Below, piece by piece: positions 21,883-33,527 of a stretch of DNA of 64,000 nt; position 1 is the stretch's first letter, and each line of letters begins with the position of its first letter. The notes under the pieces were generated by a model. That model was not told where the DNA came from and did no database searches. It worked only from the letters and a program-made list of their open reading frames with translations. This DNA is from Diphasiastrum complanatum (lineage: Eukaryota > Streptophyta > Lycopodiopsida > Lycopodiales > Lycopodiaceae), in assembly GCA_029204225.1 (NCBI GenBank), contig CM055100.1:29278649-29342648 (forward strand), in the 5' to 3' direction. The translations under genes and the position numbers were made by a program.

Positions 21883-23649
21883 ATGACGATGGGCTGGGTG
21901 AACAAACTCGGCGGACGCTATAGCTCAGCAGTGCAACAGGTTAACAGGGCAGTGAGCAGAAGCAAAGCAGGCAAGTACTTCAAGCTAGAAGAACGCAACA
22001 CTTGCTTCACTCGTGAGATACGAGCAGGCACCGCCACCTTCCTCACCATGGCCTACATTCTGGCCGTCAACGCCAGCATTTTGGCTGACTCAGGAGGAAC
22101 ATGCACAGTTGACGATTGCTTATCTGTCTGTAGCGTTCCTTCTATCCCTCTCGCAGACTGTCATGGCAGCAGCGTCAATGGAACAGTACTTCAGCTTGTA
22201 AGACCTGGGCCAGAATGCAAGTTTACTCCTGTGAATCCAGGATACCAGAATTGCCTGGACAAAACCAAGAAAGACCTAATTGTTGCCACCGCAGCTTCTT
22301 CGCTCATCGGATGCTTGATCATGGGCATGCTTGCGAATCTGCCCCTGGCGCTAGCTCCTGGGATGGGCGCCAATGCTTATTTCGCTTACACAGTCGTGGG
22401 CTTCCATGGCTCGGGCACCGTGTCCTACAGAGCTGCGCTTGCTGCAGTCTTCATAGAAGGTTTAATTTTTCTCATCCTAGCAGCATTAGGCTTTCGCACC
22501 AAGCTTGCAAAGATGATCCCACGTCCTGTGCGCATCTCCACTTCTGTAGGCATTGGCTTGTTCCTCGCATTCCTCGGCCTTCAGTCCACTGAAGGAGTGG
22601 GTCTGGTGGGCTTCAGTACTTCCACGCTAGTCACTCTCGCTGGCTGCCCAAGCCAATACCGTGCCCAAGTAGCTCCAGTGCGCACCGTAAATGGAGTAAC
22701 TACTCTCTCGCCAGATGGAACAGCCTCTGGCAATATCCTATGCCTAAAGCATCGCATGGAGGACCCAACTATGTGGCTGGTTATAGTGGGTTTCGTCATT
22801 ATCAGTTATGCTTTAATTAAGAATGTCAAGGGCGCCATGATCTATGGCATTCTATTTGTCACAGGTGTGTCGTGGTTTCGAGGCACTAAGGTTACCTATT
22901 TCCCCTACACTCCACAAGGGGACCAGCTCTTTGGGTACTTCAAGAAAGTTGCTGGTGTGCATAAGATTGAGAAGACAGCAGGAGCATTGAGTTTTGCTGA
23001 AATCAAGCGCGGAGATTTTTGGCAAGCTTTGGTCACTTTTCTGTACGTGGACATTCTGGACACTACAGGCACGCTCTACTCTATGGCCAAATTCGCAGGT
23101 TTTGTTGATAACAAAGGAAATTTTGAAGGGCAATACTACGCCTTCATGAGTGATGCATCTGCAATTGCGATTGGAGCAACTCTTGGAACATCTCCTGTGA
23201 CAGTCTTCATAGAGTCATCCACAGGCATCAAGGAGGGGGGTAGGACAGGGATCACAGCTTTGACAGCAGCCTTCTACTTCTTTCTGGCACTTTTCTTCAC
23301 TCCTCTTTTGGCTTCCATCCCTCCTTGGGCCGTGGGCCCTGCTCTGGTTGTTGTGGGGGTGCTCATGATGAAGGCAGTGGTGGAAATTGACTGGGAAAAT
23401 ATGAAAGAGTGCATTCCTGCATTTATCACTATAATCCTGATGCCCATGACTTACTCCATCGCCTATGGGGTCATTGGTGGAATTGGTACTTTTGTTGCGT
23501 TGAATTTGATGGACTGGGGCGTGCTTGCCTACCACCATGTCATTCACCGTGTACATGATCGGCCTGATCATCCAGGCGCTAAATCTGTGCAGGAAAAGAC
23601 TTCAATCCAGCATGAAAATGGAATAATGCCACCTGATAATGAAGTCTAA
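21883..23649 (+). CDS. AZG1: AZG-type adenine/guanine (purine) permease, 588 aa
   Basis: Plant AZG proteins are plasma-membrane proton symporters for adenine and guanine; Arabidopsis members also move cytokinins. The protein is full length (Arabidopsis AZG1 is about 580 aa) and intronless. Family signatures are [20 protein letters not shown] (31-50), [15 protein letters not shown] (53-67), [17 protein letters not shown] (158-173), [17 protein letters not shown] (386-402) and [20 protein letters not shown] (435-454). Hydrophobic segments fit a multi-pass membrane protein. The cysteine-bearing loop [11 protein letters not shown]...NPGYQNCL (73-124) is typical of the AZG1-like branch. There is no signal peptide. 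The start is chosen because an in-frame TGA lies four codons upstream and the N-terminus aligns with the family. It is flanked by transposons on both sides and has no gene partner. AZG1 versus AZG2 is judged from the loop and length only. Confidence 0.95.
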   Translation: MTMGWVNKLGGRYSSAVQQVNRAVSRSKAGKYFKLEERNTCFTREIRAGTATFLTMAYILAVNASILADSGGTCTVDDCLSVCSVPSIPLADCHGSSVNGTVLQLVRPGPECKFTPVNPGYQNCLDKTKKDLIVATAASSLIGCLIMGMLANLPLALAPGMGANAYFAYTVVGFHGSGTVSYRAALAAVFIEGLIFLILAALGFRTKLAKMIPRPVRISTSVGIGLFLAFLGLQSTEGVGLVGFSTSTLVTLAGCPSQYRAQVAPVRTVNGVTTLSPDGTASGNILCLKHRMEDPTMWLVIVGFVIISYALIKNVKGAMIYGILFVTGVSWFRGTKVTYFPYTPQGDQLFGYFKKVAGVHKIEKTAGALSFAEIKRGDFWQALVTFLYVDILDTTGTLYSMAKFAGFVDNKGNFEGQYYAFMSDASAIAIGATLGTSPVTVFIESSTGIKEGGRTGITALTAAFYFFLALFFTPLLASIPPWAVGPALVVVGVLMMKAVVEIDWENMKECIPAFITIILMPMTYSIAYGVIGGIGTFVALNLMDWGVLAYHHVIHRVHDRPDHPGAKSVQEKTSIQHENGIMPPDNEV

Positions 23650-23654
23650 TTTAA

Positions 23655-23758
23655 GCTCTGCTGCAGCAATTTGCTTCCAGACAAGACATGAAGCGTAAGA
23701 GTCTAACTTGTAACTCTGCTACAGCAATATGCTTTCAAACAAGTGCAGGAAGCGTAAG
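23655..23758 (+). repeat. Duplicated segment in the permease 3' region
   Basis: A 45-bp block starting gctctgctgcagcaatttgc (23655-23699) is repeated imperfectly at 23713-23758 (actctgctacagcaatatgc), both ending agcgtaag. It starts 6 bp after the stop codon, so it is likely in the 3' UTR. Confidence 0.75.
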
Positions 23759-24921
23759 CCTCTTGTGCTAAAACGAGCACACATATAAGTAATGATCTCC
23801 CCGCAAGTTGACTGTCCTTTGAAGTATTTCTAGTTTGCCTTACTGAAGATGAAAAAGCCAGCACTACAGTTCTTTTGAAAGAACATTTCCCCATCATGTA
23901 CTTTACTCTGCATATTGTACTAAACTCGATATGAAGAGCAAGCTACAAGTTAGAACGAATAGATCCAATATTGTCTCTCAGCGTGATACCTGAAATGAGT
24001 TCTGATGATGAAAGACATGATTTACTTGAAAACCAGATAGGTTCATATCTGAGATGTGTTCAATTGAGAGCTTATACATTTGATTTACTTCTTTTATGTT
24101 CATGTAGCAGAATGGATATGTTCCATTTGAGGCTACCTTAACCATTGTGCATTAACAAAAAAGAATAGTACGAGTGTGTCTTATATCGAGCACATCAGCT
24201 AACATGATTCAGAATCACAGACAAGGTGATCTTTAAACTTTGAGAAAATGCAGAAAAGTTAAATAAGCATTGAGTAATGGGAAAATCAAGCAATCTAAAA
24301 TGACCTAAACAAAAGGCATTTTAGTGCTTACACTCATGAAAGAGAGACACGTGAGCTTTTAGCACATTGTCAAAGGATACCCTATTGCTCTACAACAAAT
24401 CACAAAAAGGGACGCAATCATTGGTACTAACATAGGTGTCCACAAATGTTCTTTTGTCACAAGATAATTGTAGATAAAGAACAACAAGTAGCAAGAAATA
24501 AGGTATTTGGTCATCTTGAATTCCTAAAACCCATTGTGTGATGTAGAAAGCTGACTACAAAATAAAGAGAAGCACCAATATGCATGCTTGTAATCACATA
24601 GGTTGGATGCTGTCAAATGCAAATATGAAGCTATAAAGCATGGCATGGCATGAATGAATATATGCATGAGTGTTAGGTTGCACTTGCAAAACCTAACATG
24701 TCAGAGTCGTATCCATGAGTCAATATGGGATGGACAATCCATGTGGATAGATTTCCACTAATGTAGAGACTTAATTGAATTTGAGCTTTTAAATGTACTT
24801 AGCTTGTTTAAGGGCCAAATAAGAGATATACATGCATAAGATTATAGTAGAAATGATGGGGGGGATTTGCACATAAATATTTAGAGGAAGTGATGGGATA
24901 TCCATTGAATTAAATATTGCA

Positions 24922-24924
<3 letters not shown>
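23759..24924. other. Permease 3' flank and AT-rich sequence
   Basis: No further gene is seen. The 3' end of the permease transcript probably falls in the first few hundred bases, but no clear polyadenylation signal could be singled out; an aataaa is at 24561-24566. Confidence 0.35.
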
Positions 24925-24967
<43 letters not shown>

Positions 24968-24981
24968 GAGAGAGAGAGAGA
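24925..24981. repeat. (GA)n microsatellite, about 57 bp
   Basis: GA dinucleotide run with one ggga interruption near 24957. Confidence 0.95.
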
Positions 24982-26180
24982 TTGATGAGGGCTACTTGTG
25001 AATTTACTTTGACCTTCTTTTTTATGTTTGCTTTCATTATTGGTGCAATGTACCTAAGTTTTACACTTCACAAATGAAATGAATGCACACACATACACCA
25101 AGTGAACACACAATGTTATGTTTAAATAGCAAAACATTATCTTGTGTATAATGATTGAATATCAAAAAAAGCAAATAAAATGAATGTTTATTACACATAC
25201 ATTGATTGGAGAACATAGTTTTCAAATCATTGATTGGGCAAGTGTAATTAGAGAATACATATAAGCATTGATCTACATAGATCTAAGCTTAGATAAATTT
25301 GGATAGAACACGTGGCATGGAACATTCTTTTAAAGAGTACTCAAAAAATGGTTGTGGTGTGGATCTTCTAAACACAGAGATTTCATTTGTATAAATTTTG
25401 TGTGTGGATCACATATTGATGAAAGATCTAAGGAGTGACAACTTGCATTTGGCTTACATATGTGGCTTGATATTTCTATGAAGTATGTACATGTATATTT
25501 TTTGTGTCTTGTTAGCAAATAAAAATTCCTTGGGGATTAGACAAGCGTATGAAAAATATTTGGTCAGGTGCTTGTAAAGACTGCAATGAAGTGACAAGAC
25601 ACCGACAACCCAAAGAGCTAACATCATCTCTATGTTTTTGCTCAATAAACTAGACTGTATCAAAGATCTTTTGGAATACGAACAATAACCTGATCACAAA
25701 AACTAAAATTATCTCCGCTGGTGAGTATCCCAACAAATTTGCAAACACAAATGAATTTTTGAAAGAGCTAGACTATCATTTATAAATCTTTGAGTCAATC
25801 TATTCCAAAATTCAATTGATGCCAATAATGGAGATCAAAAGAAGTGAAATGAATTCCACAATCATGATGTATGTGGATGTACGTTAATGGATTACTATTT
25901 ACATGATTGCCAATGCTCAAGTTGAACTAACATGATCTAATTTTTAAATTGCTCATTCAACCTAAAATGAATTAAACGTTAAAATATTTAACCTTAACGT
26001 CCAAACAAAAAAAAAAAAAAAAAGAGTATATGAACACTTTTCCTAAAAAAATGAACAAAACATTTGATGAAGATTTTAAAATATACAATGTAGATTTGTG
26101 TACAACATCAATTGTCATTCAAATAACTCACTTGTTGATTGTATTCATAGATGAGAGTAGTCACATGTCACCCTCCCTAA
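24982..26180. other. No gene seen
   Basis: AT-rich. An A-tract is at 26008-26023. Nothing recognisable. Confidence 0.4.
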
Positions 26181-26188
26181 TGGGCTCA

Positions 26189-28330
26189 CTAAGAGGCATG
26201 CACATAAACATGATGGCTAATATCCAACATGAAATCCTCATGAATAGCTTTTATTTGCCTCACTAGCCTATGATTTCCATCCCAACAAATCAACATGTAA
26301 CTACACTTATCACTCCAATCTAGATTATCACACACACTATCATCAAATTCGTTGCTCAGTCTTTTCCATGACAAGATCTTAAAAAGCCTTGGCATAATTC
26401 TCTACCATTACACGTTTGCCTAGAGAAGTGCACAATGAAAGGAAAAAATCACCATTTTGCATTACGTAATCCTCTCTCTTCTATGTATCCTTTAAATCCA
26501 TTTGTTGTTTCCGATTGTGTGTATTACCTCGTTAGGAAATATTTTGCACAATGGAATCAAAGGGGGAGGGCTTGGACAATGCAATTTTTGTCTTCCAAGA
26601 GAACAAATAGCATGTCTTGGTGAAATGAAGGTGGAACAACATCAATGTCCTCCTCCCACATTCTTTGGTTTTCTACCTTTTGTTTGTATGTATCAGTAAT
26701 GTGTGTGTTCTCATCTTGTACATGTACATCTCCCTTATCCAAACCTTCATACCCTGCAACATCCACACAAAAGAACCCTCGGTTGTTGTCTCCAAGTGAA
26801 AAATTTCTTCTATGTGACAGTCCCGAGATCCTAATAAAGCCATCAAATCAAAAAACAAAAAAATTCAAGCAAAAAACAAAACAAATTTAAAACAAAGCAA
26901 ATTTATAATAGAGCACACTTGTTATCCATTGCCAAGATTTCACTTTCCATAGCATTAAAACCCAATGTGGCACATGTATCCATACCCTCCAACAATTTGG
27001 TTCTTGATTTGGTCAACACCATACTAAAAAAACATTGGACATGTTATCAAACTCAAATTTGTAATAGGAGTAGAGTGAGAATTAACATAAGTAGTGTTGT
27101 ATTATAGAGCAGGCACACACAATGTCGACAATGTGTGTGAAGAAAGATGTTATAACATATGAAAGTTTATGTGATAATAAATCTACTTTTGAAGCATCAA
27201 CATTAGATGGGACCCCTACCATCATGCCAAGAATGGGACAACATGGGAGTCTTGACAAGAGGTTGCTATGGTGGGGACTACCATGAAAAGCATTGTCAAA
27301 TTTGAGAATGTTTGATAGTAGACTTGCATTCAGCCATATTACATTTACATGACTTGATCATATTTACGTAAAGAAGGATTTTTATCTAACAAAGCTCAAA
27401 CAATTGAGCTACTTGTAGAATACTACCATACACCTAAATAAAAGGATGTGGAGAATGTGGACTCAACATTATCCAACACCGTACAAGGGAGCATAATGGC
27501 TCCCATAATGTCATCCTTGGGTGTGAAGAAGACAAGAGAAAAGCCAAAACTTCTAGAGCTCATTTTTTGGAAAGGCTTTTGAAAAAAAGACCTGTATATC
27601 TTACTCCCCACTTCTTATTTGCCAAAAACATTTGGAAGCTATTGGAACAACTACAAGCATTAACCTCAGCATCAATGATATTGTCTCACATTGATATACC
27701 AACAATAATGTTCTATTTTATACATGTTTTGGATTCCATCAATAAGGCAAGGTAGTCCCAATTCTTGAAATCCCATGAAATTAAAATTTCTATTCAATAA
27801 TTATCTTAGTATTTTCTTCTAAACTAAGTGAAGCATCTGGTAAAATTTCTTTTTCTTTTCAATATCAGGAGGTTGGTAAAGTACAATCTCCTTTCCCGTT
27901 ATTACGCCTTCCTCTTCATTATATTATATTGTCTGCATCCTGAGCAACCTAAAATGTTGTTATAGCAGGAACAACTTTCTTTGTTCCACCTTTCGAGCTC
28001 TCAATTTGTTGAACAAAACTTTTATCATTCGTAACAAAAATCTTGATCAACTCTTGCCGAAGTTTGTACACTTCATCGGGGTTGTATGGGTCAAGAGTGA
28101 ACTGTCATTAAACATGATACTAAAGAAATAGGAATTAATATGAAAAAAACATCAAATGAACTACTCTATCAATGACAAATTAGAGAAAAAGATATCACCT
28201 AGTCAATATCAATGTCTACTTGCAGATTGTGCCACTCAAAAAATAGTTTTGTATTATAGAACATGAACGATGCACAACTGAAGAACTCTTGGATGGATGA
28301 CAATGCATTGTGGCTAAGCTTTGATTGTGA
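26189..28330 (-). pseudogene. Decayed multi-exon relic of an unknown gene
   Basis: I do not recognise the family. Several minus-strand stretches read as protein over longer spans than chance suggests. 28215-28320 gives SSIQEFFSCASFMFYNTKLF and FFEWHNLQVDID, ending at a tag|gtgat that looks like a mutated exon end. 27955-28102 gives FTLDPYNPDEVYKLRQELIK and KSFVQQIESSKGGTKKV, starting after an acceptor-like aatgacag. 27423-27611 gives GFSLVFFTPKDDIMGAIMLP. 26557-26840 gives RNFSLGDNNRGFFCVDVAGY. 26189-26330 gives DKCSYMLICWDGNHRL. They share strand and order, but stops and frameshifts separate them. It may be a dead host gene or a transposon gene. Confidence 0.35.
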
Positions 28331-28339
28331 CCTATGACC

Positions 28340-29358
28340 TAACTAGCTACCCAAATTGGATAACTCTAGGCGGCATTCCTTATTTGTATAAATAGCTGAC
28401 CATTAGACGAGAAAAAAAAAACTTTTTCTACTTTTCCTCTATTTTTATATAGAAGTTCTGAATATTGCAAGCAACGCTTATTGCTTATTAGTGGAAGTGC
28501 ATCAGACAGAGTAACTAGTTACTTGAGAGATAGTTTGAGTATGCGGTTGCATCCGCATATTGTTTTGTACTCACATTATCCGATTTATACATGCTTCTTA
28601 CTGAATCAATCTACCTTCTTATTGTGTTCATTATTATGTCAGATTGTTGCATGCTACTCTATAGTTATCTTTCATCTAATTATCTCTTATTGTTTAGTTT
28701 GTTTTGTTTTTTCGATATCGCAATATTCACTCTGAATTTGTTCGTCTACAAAATCACTTTAGTACTAATGATTTGAAGTTAGTTACTAAAAGAACGAACA
28801 TGACGATTGTCATGATAGCTTTGTTCATTTTTTATAGGCATAGTCATACATTAGAAGAAGGATTATTCCGTAGAGCACGATAGTTCATCTATCGACTTTG
28901 ACTTCATTACAATTGTATCCTCTTTCCTTCTATTTCTACACCTATGGAATCTAATGTAAAGCTAATTATAAGAGCCAATGAAAGATCCTTCAAGGAAGCT
29001 AGTAGGATCTCTTATATATTTAATTATCACGAGACTTGATCTAAGCTATTTTACTGGTAGGTTAAGACAATTTATGCAAGATCCTAGTGAGCCTCAATGG
29101 AAGCTAGGAAAAAGAGCATTGAGATACATCTAACACTAGAGAAGTTCCAAATTAAAAAAAGACCCTATAAGAATTGCCACGTAGACTGCCCGACCTAAAC
29201 TTTTTCAAACAATAAATGACAAAAAAATAGAGAATAAAGACTTTGAGAGGAGTTTTGAAAAAATCAAAATTACAATCAATAATATTTTAAGTTTAAAACA
29301 CACCTTAAGATATGACGAAGTTTTAAGCTGAAAAAAAAATCTTAAGTTAACAAATGAT
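28340..29358. other. AT-rich, no gene seen
   Basis: Open frames here (for example 28481-28735) are rich in Ser, Leu, Ile and Tyr, as expected of AT-rich noise. Nothing supported. Confidence 0.4.
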
Positions 29359-29665
29359 GAGAGAGAGAGTGTGTGTGTGTGTGTGCCCCCTTGGAAGGGG
29401 GCATGCCCACTTCGGGGCACAGGCCCCGATTGGGGCAACATGGTCCCCTGGCGGGGTCCCCCCCGGGGTTTGTGTTGGCGGATTGGAGCAAGCGCGCCTC
29501 GAGCTGGCGGGCAAGTGCCCCTGAGGGAGCGCTAGCCCAAGCTCTTCAAGGGCCCACGATGTGCAGCATGTGCAACACCACCCCACCAGTGCAACACCCT
29601 CAGAAAGGGGGGGTGCGGGTCCCCAATTGGGGCAGCAGGGGGCACACCCCCCTTCTCTCTCTCTA
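29359..29665. repeat. GC-rich island with inverted ends, possible small transposon
   Basis: It starts with GAGAGAGAGTGTGTG...TGTGCCCCC (29359-29390) and ends with GGGGGCACACCCCCC followed by TTCTCTCTCTC (29638-29665), so the ends are roughly inverted copies. Inside, attggggcaacatgg (29431-29445) recurs as attggggcagcaggg (29626-29640), and short C/G palindromes are frequent. The surroundings are strongly AT-rich, so base composition changes sharply at both edges. There is no supported ORF; open frames on both strands reflect the GC content. Confidence 0.5.
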
Positions 29666-30891
29666 CTTGCATTCTCCCCTCCCCCCCCTCTTTTTGTTTC
29701 TTCCAATGTTATAAATATTTATTTATTTTTCCTCTCTATGTTAAATCTTCATCTTAAAAAATTTGCCCAAAATTTCTAGGAGTTGCTACTCCCTATTGAG
29801 CCATAAAGAGTAATCCATCGCTGTCTGATACATGTAAAACGAGATATCTGCTAGAGAAAGCTAGTGAAGCGTGCTCAATATGATGGCATTTTTGTTGAAA
29901 ATCAGAACTCAAAATGAACTTTGAAGAGCGTCATTGACTCACTATCTTCATTGGAAGCTTGAGATATCTTGGCTATGGAGTGCTTAATTATATTTGTTCA
30001 GTGAGTTAGAACCCAATTTTCCTCTAGCCTACCATCAATGCCAGATGAGTGAGCCATCTAACCTTTCAATCATAGCCGCTGAGGAATTGAACATTGACTT
30101 CCAAAGTACTAAAGAATTATTGTCGATTTCCAAAAGAGAGTTGAGAGATGTCATTATTAACATCGCCACCTCGAGATTACATCTGACCACTGCTGCTACT
30201 ACTTTGCAAGTCTTCACTATAGTATTAGATTTGAAAGAAAGCCATCACTAAGCTAGTTGTCAGATCAGAGACTCAGCTAACTGAGCCTTCACGACGATGA
30301 AAAGGGAGCTTGCAACTGTTGTCTAAAGCTGATCTATCAACGACCATTGAGAACTCACTAATTTATTGTCAATGAGAGCCCTCATGGCTATTCTAGTTGA
30401 GAGCAATTCTGTCCTAGCAAAGGACAGAAGCAAAGTGAAAAACATAGTAGAATCAATTGAAGCATTCATGACTAGCACTTCTTCGCTTTCCGGCTACATG
30501 CATATGCACTCACAAATAGGTATGGCTTTATCTATTTTCAGTTCACTTCATCTATGTCATTTTCCGTAATCATTTATTTTCCACGTGCACAACCTGTCAA
30601 TTGGAGTATGTTTGGTTGCAATTTATGCTAGTTTCCATACTAGTTAACGAATGGGTTCGTAGTGTATTAGTGACTTGATTAATATTGTGACTCATAGTTG
30701 ATCTAAATATTCATTCTACGTGTTTGAAACAATTGTAAGAGGTTAGTTGCTATGTAGTACTATATGCCATACATAGTTCTTGTCATAATCTCCACAATGA
30801 AGTAAGAATTCGTATCATGAAATTTTAACTTTTTTCTATTTTTTAGCAGTGTCAAAAGCCCAATGCATTACTTTTGAAAGCTTTGGAAGCA
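29666..30891. other. No gene seen
   Basis: Left flank of the nested Copia/Gypsy block. Open frames (29994-30251, 30366-30569) show no known domain. Confidence 0.4.
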
Positions 30892-30896
30892 ATACT
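30892..30896. repeat. Target-site duplication ATACT (left)
   Basis: Identical to 50550-50554, flanking the outer Copia element. Confidence 0.93.
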
Positions 30897-31576
30897 TGTC
30901 GAAAATCAGTGGGAATGAGCGGAAGCTGGGAGCGAGCTTGGTGCGTGGATCGGAAACGCCACAATTAGTAGCAAAATTGTTCAAATGATGGATTCAAACA
31001 AATGTGCAATGACCAATAACATCAATAGGACAAATTGCATTCTGATTATTATCAACAATGTGTACAATTGCATGAAGTTATAACTTCAGTTTGTTGAGCG
31101 TGATAACGCTGATACATATTAATGAATTATCAGACTCAGAATTTCAAAAGAAGTTTTCTGATGAAGATTCTAGGATTAGATATACTAAAAATATCTACAA
31201 CTAACTCGCATTGAATGCTATCTTCTATATTAATTACAACCGCCATGTAACTGTAAATACATGTACAAAGTAGGCGGACTACAACGTGAAGTCGTTGGGT
31301 CGGATTTCAACAGTATCGAAATTTACAATGGGTCGGATTTTATACAAAGGATCAAAAAATTTACAGTGGGTCAAAAAATATGTTCAGGGTCGAATTTTTC
31401 AAGGTTGAAAAAATCAGACCCAATTCGATCCTACGATCCGATCTAGGGTCACAACCACGCAAGGTTGAAAAAAATCCGAACCGACCCGACCCAAGGTCGA
31501 AAAAATCTCTGTTTTGAACGACTTTTTAGGATGCTCATTAATAAATGGATTTTAGGCTGAGCATTGAAATCCAACA
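30897..31576 (-). repeat. 3' LTR of the split Copia
   Basis: 680 bp, begins TGTCGAAAATCAGTGG and ends GAAATCCAACA. It has an internal stretch of repeated gggtcgga/gggtcgaa words at 31290-31480. Confidence 0.93.
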
Positions 31577-31589
31577 CTCCCCCTTAATG

Positions 31590-31786
31590 TGGATCTTGGA
31601 AAGTTTTGATTTTCAAGTTTAACATGTCGTTGAATCTGAGATGGTGCTCCTTTGATAGAGCCTTTGTGAAGTAATCTGCTGCCATTGATTCTGTCCTACA
31701 GTAAGACTAATGATACCTCCTTGCCTTGCACTTTCTCTCTTAAATAATAATATTTCGATATGCTTGCTTTGTGAATGAAATATCGG

Positions 31787-31877
<91 letters not shown>

Positions 31878-33522
31878 AATGGTGCTTTGGTTGTCATAGA
31901 AAATGGTTGTTGGATGTGATTGTGCAAAGTCGATTTTTGCTAGTAGGTGTTTAGCCAAATTGTCTCCTTAGTAGCATTCGTGGCAGCAATTTATTCTCAT
32001 TCGGTTGATAATAATGCTACTGAGGTCCGCTTTTGGCTGTTCCAAGAGATTGGGCCTTGATTGTATAAAAATACAAATCCAAAAGTCGATCTTCTGGTAT
32101 CAACGTTCCCTGCCCAATCTGCATCTGTGTATCCTTCTAGAATATTGGCAGATTGGCTGCCTCCATAGCATATGCTGAGATGTTTGGTTGCTTGAATGTA
32201 CTTCATGATTTTCAAGAGTGTTTTCCAATGTATTAGACCTAGATTTGATAGGAACTGGCTGAGTAAACTGATTGAGTATGCAAGGTCTGGTCGAGTGCAG
32301 ATCATTGCATACATCAGTGAGCCGATGATGGAGTGGAATGGATAATGCTTCATTTCCTCCTTTTTTGCCTTAGTATGGGGAGATTGTTTCTTTAATAGCT
32401 TTAGTCCAGGGTCGAGTGGAAATAGACTTGGTTTGCAGTTAGCCATTCCATACCTTTCCAGCACGTTGGTGAGATATCCGTGTTGGCTGATAAAAATCAG
32501 TTTGCTGGGTCAAATTCGAAAATTTTTGATTGCGAGACAATATTGGGCTGGACCCATATTAGTCATTTTGTACTCCTTGGCTAGCATACATTTGGTGTCT
32601 TTCATCAGATTCAGATCTTTATAGAAAAATTGAGTATTATCAACATAGAGAGTGATGATGATGAAGAAATCCGATACAAATTTGAAGTAGACATTCAAAT
32701 CTACTGAGTTTGGAATAAAGCCATTTGCAATAAAAAATGTATTCATATTCTGGAACCAGGCTCTGGGTGACTGTTTCATCCCATAGAGTGCCTTGTGAAT
32801 TTTACATACAAGGTGTTGCTTACCCCTCATTCCTATCCTTCTAGCTGTGACATCAAAATTTCCTCTTCAATGGTCCCATTGAGGAAAGCAGTCTGGACAT
32901 CCATTTGATGGACTTCGAGATCTACTGCAGCTGCAAAGGAGAGTAGTAGTCTGACCGAAGCATGCTTGACAACTGGGCTGAAGGTTTGAAATAGTCCAGA
33001 TCTAGAACCTGGGAATAGCCTTTGGTGACCAACCTGGCTTTGTATCGATTTAGCCTACCTTCAGCATCATACTTTGTCTTGAATATCCATTTGCATGGAA
33101 TCGACTTTCTATCCATTGGCAGCTCAATGACTGTCCACGTTTGATTCTCCATCAAAGAATTGAATTCGTGTCCATTGCTGCTTTCCAATGTTCAGCATCA
33201 GAGGTAGACATTGCCTCTGAAACTGTATTTGGTTCCTGCATAAAGTAGCAGACTGCATCATCCATAAATCTGGATGGAGGTTGTCTGGGCCGATTTGACC
33301 TTCTTGGTTGGATTTCTTCCCTCTGTTGATCGACTCATTTTTGAAGTTAGTATCGATTTCTTGATTTTCGACCCTAGGGTCGAATTTGATTGTTTGACCC
33401 TGGGGACGGATTTGGACTGTTCGACCCTGGGTCAAAAATTTGTGCAGCCTTTCTCTTGGAGTCGAAAAACTTGTCCTCCAGAAAAATGACATCTCTGCTT
33501 CTCCATCTGAACGTAGTGCTTT
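31590..33522 (-). pseudogene. Split Copia: 3' half of pol (integrase end, RT, RNase H)
   Basis: Reading leftward, it begins KALRSDG and jumps at once to the integrase-RT linker (an internal deletion). RT follows (LMENQTWTVIELP, KARLVTKGYSQ, then in shifted frames FLNG, KALYGMKQSPRAWFQN). The catalytic motif reads YVDN instead of YVDD (about 32630-32645). RNase H follows (TRPDLAYSISLLSQFL, YTDADWAGNVDTRRSTFGF, DNQSTIAL, NPIFHSQSKHIEI). Frameshifts near 32900, 32830 and 32480, and a microsatellite in the RNase H region, destroy the frame. The other half of pol is at 48478-49209. Confidence 0.88.
31790..31876. repeat. (GA)n microsatellite inside the RNase H region
   Basis: An uninterrupted 87-bp GA run, read as (CT)n on the coding strand. 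It falls between the codons for DNQSTIAL and NPIFHSQSKHIEI and shifts the frame between the two sides. Confidence 0.95.
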
Positions 33523-33527
33523 GATCT
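33523..33527. repeat. Target-site duplication GATCT (left)
   Basis: Identical to 48473-48477, flanking the Gypsy insertion. Confidence 0.93.

Noticed and set aside
29347-29714. Long overlapping ORFs on both strands with Pro/Gly/Ala-rich products
   Set aside because: They overlap on opposite strands in a GC-rich island that has few stops by composition. No domain was recognised.
31619-31958. ORFs with long Ser-Leu repeats
   Set aside because: They are translations of the GA microsatellite, not of a gene.
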